Source: Pseudoduganella guangdongensis
GTDB lineage: Bacteria; Pseudomonadota; Gammaproteobacteria; Burkholderiales; Burkholderiaceae_D
Assembly: GCF_009857475.1 (NCBI RefSeq)
Contig: NZ_WWCJ01000020.1
Location: forward strand, 33,758-97,757
Length of the DNA stretch: 64,000 nucleotides
Direction of reading: 5' to 3'
Notes under the pieces: model-generated
Told to the model about the DNA's origin: nothing
What the model saw: only the letters and a program-made list of their open reading frames with translations
Databases searched by the model: none
Shown: positions 57,740-64,000 of the stretch, in pieces
Numbering within the stretch: position 1 is the stretch's first letter
Layout: every line of letters starts with the position of its first letter
Translations under genes and position numbers: made by a program

Positions 57740-58203
57740 TGGACTACCTGACCCTCAAAACCATCCACATCCTGTCCTCGGTGCTGCTGGTCGGCACCGG
57801 CTTCGGCACGGCGTTCTACCTGTTCTTCGCCAACCGCTCCGGCTCGGTGGAAGCGATCGCCGTGGTATCGCGCCTGGTGGTGCGCGCCGACTGGTGGTTC
57901 ACCACCCCCGCCGTGATCATCCAGCCGCTGTCCGGCGCCTGGATGATCCACCTGGCCGGTTACCCGCTGGACGCCTTCTGGATCAAAGCCTCGCTGGCGC
58001 TGTATGCGCTGGCCGGCCTGTGCTGGCTGCCGGTGGTGTGGCTGCAGATCCGCATGGGCCGGATGGCGCTGGCCGCACACGCGGCAGGCACGCCGCTGCC
58101 GCCGCAGTACTGGCGCTACACGCGGCGCTGGGAGCTGCTTGGCTACCCGGCCTTCATCGCCATGCTGGCCGTGTACTGGCTGATGGTGCACAAGCCGGCA
58201 TGA
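57736..58203 (+). CDS. DUF2269 membrane protein
   Basis: 155 aa, starting at the ATGATG that overlaps the upstream stop. Four hydrophobic helices (about residues 8-28, 48-68, 78-98, 130-150) and the phrases LKTIHILSSVLLVGTGFGTAFY (TIHILSSVLLVGTGFG) and RADWWFTTPAVIIQPLSG are typical of DUF2269. Function unknown; constant linkage to the SDR-DoxX protein suggests a partner in a membrane redox unit. Confidence 0.88.
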   Translation: MMDYLTLKTIHILSSVLLVGTGFGTAFYLFFANRSGSVEAIAVVSRLVVRADWWFTTPAVIIQPLSGAWMIHLAGYPLDAFWIKASLALYALAGLCWLPVVWLQIRMGRMALAAHAAGTPLPPQYWRYTRRWELLGYPAFIAMLAVYWLMVHKPA

Positions 58204-58204
58204 G

Positions 58205-60070
58205 TCACTTCTCCTGCTTCTGCGGCTTGCCCTTGTCCATCACCTCGCGGCAGTCGCCCTTCATGGTGGCGTTGTCGTAATTGGTCCAGCCGTAGCTGTC
58301 CACCACGCGCTTATGCAGCTTGAAGTCGGGGTTCAGGAAAGACCACGACGGCCGGTCGTCCGGATAGCGGATGTCGGCCACGTCCAGCATGGTGTGGAAG
58401 AAGTTCTCGGTCGCCAGCTTGGCCTTGCGGTTGCGGTGCAGGGCCGCCACCTTGGACGGGTAGCGCTCGCGGTACTGCTCGGAGTACCACATGAAGGCCG
58501 GCACGTGGAATTCATACTGCGTGTTGTGGCCGTGGAAGGCCAGCTTGCAGGTACCGTCGTACAACGTCTGGCCATGGTCGGCCACGTACAGCATGGAGGC
58601 CAACTGGCCGGTGGCCTTCAGGTCGCCGATCACCTGCGCCAGGAACCAGTCGGTGTAAAGGATCGAATTGTCGTAGCTGTTATTCAGCTGCGGCTTGATT
58701 TTCAGGTCGGTGTAGACCGGCTTATCGATACCGAACAGTGAGGGCTGCCACTTGTCGAATTCTTTCGGATGGCGCTGGCTGTAGTTCCAATGGCTGCCCA
58801 GCGAATGCAGCACGATCAGCTTTTTCGGCGACGGATCGGCCAGCGCGCGCTTGAGCGGCTCGAACAGCACGTCGTCGAAGTTGGAATGGTTGGTGAAGCC
58901 GCCCAGGTTGAGGAACTGGATCACGTCCGCCTCTTTGGCGAAGACCGAGACCGGCGTGTCGTACTGGCCGAAGGAGATCTGGTTCGACAGCCACCAGGTC
59001 TTGAAGCCCGCCTCCTTATAGGCGGTGAGGAAGGACTTCTCGCTGAAACCGTCCTTCAGGCTTTGCGTGGCCGGCTTGCGGGAAATGATGACCGGCACCG
59101 AGAGGCGGGTGGCGGAAACCGAGGTGATGACATCGGACAGCGCCACCAGGTTGCCCTCCTTGCCCAGCAGCGGATTGGTCTCCCGGCTGTAGCCGTTCAG
59201 GCTCCAGCGATCGTAGCGCGAGGACTCGCCCAGCACCATCACCACGATTTCCGGCTGGGCGGTGCCGTCCAGCTGGCGCGCCCCGAAGCTGAAGCTGGCG
59301 CTGCGCTCATTCAATTCGGACAGGTAGCGGCGCTCCTTATAGAAGTCATAGCCGCGCGCGGCCAGGCCGAAAGGCCAGGACTCGACGAAAGCCTTCGGCT
59401 CCAGCGGCAACCGGGCCCAATGCGGCAGGGGCGGGCCGGGCAGGCGCAAGGTACGGGCGCCCGCCACCGCCGCGCGCGACGGATCGCTGTCCGCGTCCGC
59501 CTCCCCGCTGGCGCTGGCCTGGCCGCTGCCGCTCGCCGCGGCGCTGCCTGGCGCCGTGCCGCCAGGAGCGCCAGCGATGCCAAATTCATAACCCCAAGCC
59601 GCCACCGCCGACAACACCACCAGGCTGGCCAGCGCCACCCAGCGCGAACCGTCCTGCCAATCCAGCTCACGCGTCTGGCGCGCAGCACGGAAACTCAGCA
59701 CCCACCACACCGCCACCGCCACCATGACCGCCGCCATGGTCCACACCTTCTGGCCCAGGAACTCGAGCGCCTCGCGCGGGCTGGTTTCGGCCAGGATGCC
59801 CAGGTGGTGGGTGGAAATGCCCTGGCCGTAGAAGACGAACAGATAAATCTCGGTCGGCAGCGCCAGGAAGGCTGGGATCAGCAGCCAATGGAAATAGGCT
59901 GGCCGCTTGAACAGCGCCCACACCGCCACCCAGGCCACCAGCTCGATGCCCAGCAACTGCCAAGGCTGCTCGACTGGCTTCCCCAGCAGCAAAGGCACGA
60001 AGGGCACCGCCGACAGCGCCAGATAGCTGAGCAGGATGAATAGATGGGAAGGGCGGAGCAGCAGTCGCAT
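58205..60070 (-). CDS. Phosphoethanolamine transferase (sulfatase fold)
   Basis: 621 aa. Five hydrophobic helices (residues 8-165) precede a Ser/Gly/Ala-rich linker (about 170-200) and the periplasmic alkaline-phosphatase-fold domain. The nucleophile motif reads VMVLGESSRYDRWSLNGY, with Ser where EptA has Thr, as in CptA-type enzymes; later metal ligands are in LYVADHGQTL and KLAFHGHNTQYE. It should transfer phosphoethanolamine to lipid A, core sugar or another envelope glycan, altering charge and polymyxin response. It is convergent with the DUF2269 gene (2-bp gap) and lies between it and the str operon. Confidence 0.9.
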   Translation of the reverse strand: MRLLLRPSHLFILLSYLALSAVPFVPLLLGKPVEQPWQLLGIELVAWVAVWALFKRPAYFHWLLIPAFLALPTEIYLFVFYGQGISTHHLGILAETSPREALEFLGQKVWTMAAVMVAVAVWWVLSFRAARQTRELDWQDGSRWVALASLVVLSAVAAWGYEFGIAGAPGGTAPGSAAASGSGQASASGEADADSDPSRAAVAGARTLRLPGPPLPHWARLPLEPKAFVESWPFGLAARGYDFYKERRYLSELNERSASFSFGARQLDGTAQPEIVVMVLGESSRYDRWSLNGYSRETNPLLGKEGNLVALSDVITSVSATRLSVPVIISRKPATQSLKDGFSEKSFLTAYKEAGFKTWWLSNQISFGQYDTPVSVFAKEADVIQFLNLGGFTNHSNFDDVLFEPLKRALADPSPKKLIVLHSLGSHWNYSQRHPKEFDKWQPSLFGIDKPVYTDLKIKPQLNNSYDNSILYTDWFLAQVIGDLKATGQLASMLYVADHGQTLYDGTCKLAFHGHNTQYEFHVPAFMWYSEQYRERYPSKVAALHRNRKAKLATENFFHTMLDVADIRYPDDRPSWSFLNPDFKLHKRVVDSYGWTNYDNATMKGDCREVMDKGKPQKQEK

Positions 60071-60107
60071 TGCAGGTCGGAACTATTAGATGAGGCCGTA
60101 TTATCCC

Positions 60108-60298
60108 AAAACCGGTGCCAGGTCTGTCATTTGGACAGCCACCCCTCCCAATTGCGGTTTCTCAAAGCGCTTACCGGATCTTCGTGCTAGCGAAAAAATG
60201 GGCGCGGCACTGGATTGGCTAGCACCGTTCCTGCCAAGCGATTTGATATCGGTCAAAGGTGCGCCGCCAGTGTCCGAATGACAGACCTGGCACCGGTT
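60108..60298. repeat. Class 2 repeat arms flanking a 133-bp single-copy insert
   Basis: The left arm (60108-60137) and inverted right arm (60271-60298) match the 23961 element (AAAACCGGTGCCAGG; CAGGTCTGTCA core) with one C-to-T change in the left. Instead of a short hairpin loop, 133 bp of non-palindromic sequence (60138-60270) lies between. It has no ORF I believe. This is the only member with such an interior. Confidence 0.85.
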
Positions 60299-60326
60299 GT
60301 TGGTGCCTAAAAAAATTGCATTCTGG

Positions 60327-60355
60327 TTGACTGGGCGGTGCGGCAGGTATATACT
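60327..60355 (+). promoter_or_regulatory. Sigma-70 promoter of the str operon
   Basis: TTGACT (60327-60332), a 17-bp spacer and TATACT (60350-60355) make a near-consensus promoter 139 bp upstream of rpsL. It shows that the operon is transcribed independently of any upstream rpoBC genes, which are not in the window. Confidence 0.88.
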
Positions 60356-60439
60356 CGCGAGTTCTCAATTTAGTCTGCGCATCGTATACGCCTCGTTTTG
60401 AGTGACGTTCAGCGCTCCCTAAGAGATACCGTTTTAGCC

Positions 60440-60459
60440 CCCGGGCAGTATTGCCCGGG
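60440..60459 (+). promoter_or_regulatory. Leader hairpin upstream of rpsL
   Basis: CCCGGGCA and TGCCCGGG form an 8-bp stem with a 4-nt loop, followed by TTGTC rather than a T run. It is in the untranslated leader, 34 bp before the ATG, and may influence attenuation or message stability. Confidence 0.55.
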
Positions 60460-60493
60460 TTGTCAATGCAGTAATTTTGTTGGATTTAAAACG

Positions 60494-60877
60494 ATGCCAA
60501 CCATCAATCAACTGATTCGCCAACCACGTACCAAGCTGGTCGTGAAGAGCAAATCGCCGGCACTTGAAAACTGCCCGCAAAAGCGTGGCGTGTGCACCCG
60601 TGTGTACACCACCACTCCTAAGAAGCCTAACTCGGCACTGCGTAAAGTTGCCAAGGTGCGCCTGACCAACGGTTTCGAAGTGATTTCGTACATCGGCGGT
60701 GAAGGCCACAACCTGCAGGAACACAGCGTTGTTCTGCTGCGCGGCGGTCGTGTAAAAGACTTGCCAGGTGTGCGTTACCACATGGTCCGCGGCTCGCTGG
60801 ATACCCAGGGCGTTAAAGACCGTAAGCAAGCTCGCTCCAAGTACGGTGCGAAGCGCGCTAAAGCCGCTAAGAAGTAA
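60494..60877 (+). CDS. rpsL: Ribosomal protein S12
   Basis: 127 aa, normal for betaproteobacteria. It starts MPTINQLIRQPR and has the conserved TTPKKPNSALRK and GGRVKDLPGVRYH loops near the decoding centre; both lysines whose change gives streptomycin resistance are the wild-type residues. It lies in the 30S subunit. It is the first gene of the str operon; codon use (CGT, GGT, GTT rich) is distinct from the surrounding genes. Between rpsL and rpsG, GAGTGCC-AC-GGCACTC (60945-60960) may form the S7 autoregulatory structure known in this interval in E. coli. Confidence 0.98.
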   Translation: MPTINQLIRQPRTKLVVKSKSPALENCPQKRGVCTRVYTTTPKKPNSALRKVAKVRLTNGFEVISYIGGEGHNLQEHSVVLLRGGRVKDLPGVRYHMVRGSLDTQGVKDRKQARSKYGAKRAKAAKK

Positions 60878-60984
60878 TTCTTGCAATTTAAATTGAGTTG
60901 AGCCGGTCGCGAGACCGAGTAAGTGGAAGGCTATGATGGCCTCCGCGAGTGCCACGGCACTCAACTGAAGACAAAGGAAATGAC

Positions 60985-61455
60985 ATGCCACGTCGTCGTG
61001 AAGTACCCAAGCGCGAAATTCTGCCGGATCCAAAATTCGGCAACACCGAAGTCGCCAAATTCGTTAACGTTCTGATGCTGTCCGGCAAGAAGTCGGTCGC
61101 AGAAAACATCATCTACGGTGCCTTTGACCACATCCAATCGAAATCCGGCAAGGATCCTCTGGAAGTGTTCACCGCAGCGATCAACAACGCTAAACCAATG
61201 GTTGAAGTTAAGTCCCGTCGCGTCGGCGGTGCTAACTACCAGGTTCCAGTCGAAGTGCGCCCAGTGCGCCGCCTGGCCCTGTCCATGCGTTGGCTGCGTG
61301 AAGCCGCTAACAAGCGCTCCGAAAAGTCCATGCCACAACGTCTGGGCGGTGAGCTGATGGAAGCCGCGGAAGGCCGTGGCGGCGCGATGAAGCGTCGTGA
61401 CGAAGTCCACCGTATGGCTGAAGCGAACAAAGCGTTCTCGCACTTCCGCTTCTAA
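60985..61455 (+). CDS. rpsG: Ribosomal protein S7
   Basis: 156 aa from the ATG at 60985, with AAAGGA upstream; MPRRREVPKREILPDPKFG is the standard N-terminus. S7 nucleates assembly of the 30S head by binding 16S rRNA. Full length with no anomalies. It sits 107 bp after rpsL and 102 bp before fusA. The gap to fusA holds two hairpins, GGCCGGCC-GTTCTT-GGCCGGCC (61463-61484) and CATTTTTG-TTA-CAAAAATG (61501-61519). Confidence 0.98.
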   Translation: MPRRREVPKREILPDPKFGNTEVAKFVNVLMLSGKKSVAENIIYGAFDHIQSKSGKDPLEVFTAAINNAKPMVEVKSRRVGGANYQVPVEVRPVRRLALSMRWLREAANKRSEKSMPQRLGGELMEAAEGRGGAMKRRDEVHRMAEANKAFSHFRF

Positions 61456-61557
61456 TACGTTTGGCCGGCCGTTCTTGGCCGGCCTTGTTCAAGCCGGGCA
61501 CATTTTTGTTACAAAAATGCTGCTCGGTTTTGTCCATTCAAAGATTTAGGATCAATT

Positions 61558-63663
61558 ATGGCCCGCAAGACCCCCATTGAGCGCTACCGTAATATCGGTA
61601 TCTCCGCTCACATCGACGCTGGTAAGACCACCACCACCGAGCGCGTCCTGTTCTACACCGGCGTGAACCACAAAATCGGTGAAGTGCACGACGGCGCTGC
61701 CACCATGGACTGGATGGAGCAGGAACAAGAGCGCGGCATTACCATTACCTCGGCAGCGACCACCTGCTTCTGGTCTGGTATGGCCAACAACTTCAAGCCG
61801 CACCACATCAACATCATCGACACCCCAGGGCACGTTGACTTCACCATTGAAGTTGAGCGCTCGATGCGTGTTCTGGACGGCGCTTGCATGGTTTACTGTG
61901 CAGTGGGCGGCGTGCAGCCACAGTCGGAAACCGTGTGGCGTCAGGCTAACAAGTACAAAGTCCCTCGTCTGGCTTTCGTGAACAAGATGGACCGTACCGG
62001 CGCCAACTTCTTCAAAGTCTACGAGCAGATGCGTGCTCGCCTGAAGGCTAACCCAGTCCCGATCCAGGTACCAATCGGCGCCGAAGATTCCTTCGCCGGC
62101 GTGATCGACCTGGTCAAGATGAAAGCCATCATCTGGGACGACGCGTCCCAGGGTATGAAGTTCGACTACCGTGACATCCCAGCTGAGCTGGCTGCCACCG
62201 CGCAAGAGTGGCGCGAGAAGATGGTCGAAGCAGCTGCCGAGTCGTCGGAAGAGCTGATGAACAAGTACCTGGAAGAAGGCGATCTGACCGAAGAAGAGAT
62301 TAAGACCGCCCTGCGTAAGCGCACCATCGCTTCGGAAATCGTTCCGATGATGTGCGGCACCGCCTTCAAAAACAAAGGCGTGCAAGCCATGCTGGACGCA
62401 GTGATCGAGTTCCTGCCATCCCCAGTGGACATCGACGACGTCGCCGGTACTGACGACGACGAGCAGCCTGCTACCCGTAAAGCATCGGACGACGAGAAGT
62501 TCTCCGCGCTGGCATTCAAGATCATGACCGACCCGTTCGTGGGTCAGCTGGCCTTCTTCCGCGTGTACTCCGGCGCCATCAACTCGGGCGACACCGTGCT
62601 GAACTCGGTGAAGAACCGTAAAGAGCGTCTGGGCCGTATTCTGCAGATGCACGCTAACCAGCGTGAAGAGATCAAAGAAGTGCGCGCTGGCGACATCGCT
62701 GCGGCAGTTGGCCTGAAAGACGTGACCACCGGCGAAACCCTGTGCGATCCGTCGGCTGTGATCGTTCTGGAACGCATGGTGTTCCCAGAGCCGGTGATCC
62801 AGCAGGCTGTTGAGCCGAAGACCAAGGCTGACCAGGAAAAAATGGGCCTGGCGCTGAACCGCCTGGCACAGGAAGATCCTTCGTTCCGCGTGAAGACCGA
62901 CGAAGAATCCGGCCAGACCATCATCGGTGGTATGGGCGAGCTGCACCTGGAAATTATCGTTGACCGTATGAAGCGCGAATTCGGCGTGGAAGCGACCGTT
63001 GGTAAGCCACAGGTTGCCTACCGCGAAACCATCCGCAAGTCGGTGGTCGATTCCGAAGGTAAGTTCGTTAAGCAGTCCGGCGGTCGCGGCCAGTACGGCC
63101 ACGCTGTGCTGACCATCGAACCGCAAGAAGCCGGCAAGGGCTTCGAGTTCGTGGACGCGATCAAGGGCGGTACCGTTCCACGCGAATACATCCCTGCAGT
63201 TGAAAAGGGTGTGCGTGAAACCCTGAACAGCGGCGTGCTGGCAGGCTACCCAGTGGTTGACGTTAAAGTCACCCTGACCTTCGGTTCGTACCACGACGTT
63301 GACTCGAACGAGAACGCGTTCCGTATGGCCGGTTCCATGGCATTCAAAGACGGCTGCAAACGTGCATCCCCTGTGATCCTGGAGCCAATGATGGCTGTGG
63401 AAGTTGAGACTCCGGAAGACTACGCCGGTACCGTGATGGGCGACCTGTCGTCCCGCCGCGGTATGGTGCAGGGCATGGACGAGATCCCAGGCGGCGGCGG
63501 CAAGATCATCAAGGCAGAAGTTCCTCTGTCGGAAATGTTCGGCTACTCGACCGTTCTGCGTTCCGCGACCCAGGGCCGCGCGACCTACACCATGGAGTTC
63601 AAGCACTACGCTGAAGCTCCTAAGCACGTGATCGACGCAATCGTCACCGCTAAAGCGAAGTAA
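61558..63663 (+). CDS. fusA: Elongation factor G
   Basis: 701 aa. GTPase motifs are intact: G1 AHIDAGKTT, G2 RGITITSAAT, G3 DTPGHVDF, G4 NKMDRTG. Domains II to V follow in order with the usual C-terminal MFGYSTVLRSATQGRATY. It translocates tRNA and mRNA on the ribosome. GGATCAATT precedes the ATG. Codon use is that of a highly expressed gene. Confidence 0.98.
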   Translation: MARKTPIERYRNIGISAHIDAGKTTTTERVLFYTGVNHKIGEVHDGAATMDWMEQEQERGITITSAATTCFWSGMANNFKPHHINIIDTPGHVDFTIEVERSMRVLDGACMVYCAVGGVQPQSETVWRQANKYKVPRLAFVNKMDRTGANFFKVYEQMRARLKANPVPIQVPIGAEDSFAGVIDLVKMKAIIWDDASQGMKFDYRDIPAELAATAQEWREKMVEAAAESSEELMNKYLEEGDLTEEEIKTALRKRTIASEIVPMMCGTAFKNKGVQAMLDAVIEFLPSPVDIDDVAGTDDDEQPATRKASDDEKFSALAFKIMTDPFVGQLAFFRVYSGAINSGDTVLNSVKNRKERLGRILQMHANQREEIKEVRAGDIAAAVGLKDVTTGETLCDPSAVIVLERMVFPEPVIQQAVEPKTKADQEKMGLALNRLAQEDPSFRVKTDEESGQTIIGGMGELHLEIIVDRMKREFGVEATVGKPQVAYRETIRKSVVDSEGKFVKQSGGRGQYGHAVLTIEPQEAGKGFEFVDAIKGGTVPREYIPAVEKGVRETLNSGVLAGYPVVDVKVTLTFGSYHDVDSNENAFRMAGSMAFKDGCKRASPVILEPMMAVEVETPEDYAGTVMGDLSSRRGMVQGMDEIPGGGGKIIKAEVPLSEMFGYSTVLRSATQGRATYTMEFKHYAEAPKHVIDAIVTAKAK

Positions 63664-63675
63664 AATTGATATTTA

Positions 63676-63704
63676 CCCGGGTGGGGGAGATCCTTCCACC
63701 CGGT
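63676..63704 (+). promoter_or_regulatory. Hairpin in the fusA-tuf spacer
   Basis: CCGGGTGG (63677-63684) pairs with CCACCCGG (63696-63703), with a further GGA/TCC inside. No T run follows, so it likely adjusts processing or stability rather than ending transcription. Confidence 0.5.
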
Positions 63705-63742
63705 ATTGACCTTAAATCTAAAGTTCTGAGGAAGAATTAAAA

Positions 63743-64000
63743 TGGCAAAAGAAAAGTTCGAGCGGACTAAACCGCACGTGAACGTTGGCACCATCGGTCA
63801 CGTTGACCACGGCAAAACCACCCTGACCGCTGCAATCGCGACCGTTCTGTCGAAGAAATTCGGCGGCGAAGCGAAAGCTTACGACCAGATCGACGCTGCT
63901 CCAGAAGAAAAAGCACGCGGCATTACCATTAACACCGCACACGTTGAGTACGAGACCGCCAACCGTCACTACGCTCACGTTGACTGCCCAGGCCACGCCG
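63743..64000 (+). CDS. tuf: Elongation factor Tu, 5' part
   Basis: The first 86 codons before the right edge. MAKEKFERTKPHVNVG, G1 GHVDHGKTT, the switch region GITI and the beginning of G3 DCPGHA are all standard. EF-Tu delivers aminoacyl-tRNA to the ribosome. TGAGGAAG upstream provides the ribosome site. The gene continues outside the window. Confidence 0.98.

Noticed and set aside
57736..60070. Phosphoethanolamine transferase as part of the SDR-DUF2269 operon
   Set aside because: It is on the opposite strand and converges on DUF2269, so it has its own promoter.
60138..60270. Insert between the repeat arms as a small gene
   Set aside because: The only frame through it lacks a ribosome site and continues into both arms; composition is not protein-like.
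7190..60298. Treating all palindromes as ordinary terminators
   Set aside because: One lies between divergent starts, one encloses 133 bp, and T runs are weak; repeat identity across sites is not explained by termination.
1..64000. CRISPR arrays, tRNA genes, prophage or complete insertion sequences
   Set aside because: No regularly spaced direct repeats, cloverleaf with CCA-type ends, integrase, transposase or phage structural gene was seen in any frame.

Overview
The window reads as a GC-rich betaproteobacterial chromosome, most likely Oxalobacteraceae (Massilia/Duganella/Janthinobacterium type). This rests on the str operon at the right edge (rpsL-rpsG-fusA-tuf), two PEP-CTERM-type proteins, a DUF1631 protein, and many perfect intergenic palindromes. 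Genus is inference; no 16S gene is present. I see no tRNA or rRNA gene, prophage, complete insertion sequence or CRISPR array.

Layout, left to right. 1-9.5 kb: a truncated DUF1631 gene, a retropepsin-like protease, an HPP/CBS membrane protein, an Lrp regulator divergent from a cysteine desulfurase-rhodanese fusion, a PEP-CTERM protein behind a sigma-54 promoter, and a TonB-dependent receptor. 9.7-22 kb: an 8.7-kb cyclic beta-1,2-glucan synthase gene, an exported M1 aminopeptidase and a class C beta-lactamase-fold hydrolase. 22-24 kb: a 32-codon membrane peptide gene, a solute-binding protein gene broken by an in-frame amber codon, and an exported methyltransferase-like protein.

24-37.7 kb is the most distinctive part. 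Ten co-directional genes follow a sigma-54 -24/-12 element: two tandem TldD/TldE-like protease pairs whose TldD partners carry twin-arginine signals, then DUF4159, a MoxR AAA+ ATPase, DUF58, a BatA-like membrane protein, a DUF4175-like membrane protein and a further two-span membrane protein. Most joints in the second half overlap by 4-20 nt. The natural reading is an AAA+/vWA-type membrane assembly coupled to an exported peptide-processing metalloprotease; I know of no characterised operon of this composition.

37.7-52 kb: a PNPOx-fold protein divergent from a MocR/PdxR regulator, two convergent Crp/Fnr paralogues, a spermidine-synthase-like protein, a second PEP-CTERM protein, and a MacAB-type ABC efflux set with its own histidine kinase and sigma-54 activator. 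A sigma-54 promoter lies upstream of the adaptor gene. A membrane-anchored MutS-like ATPase follows. 52-60 kb: an acyltransferase, an S41 peptidase, an alpha/beta hydrolase, a GbsR/MarR regulator with candidate operators, an SDR-DoxX fusion, a DUF2269 protein and a phosphoethanolamine transferase. 60.3-64 kb: the str operon from a strong sigma-70 promoter, with codon use typical of highly expressed genes.

Four or more kinds of intergenic palindrome are scattered through the window. Five elements share the core CAGGTCTGnCAnTCGGACA in inverted pairs but enclose different interiors, resembling REPIN-type non-autonomous elements.
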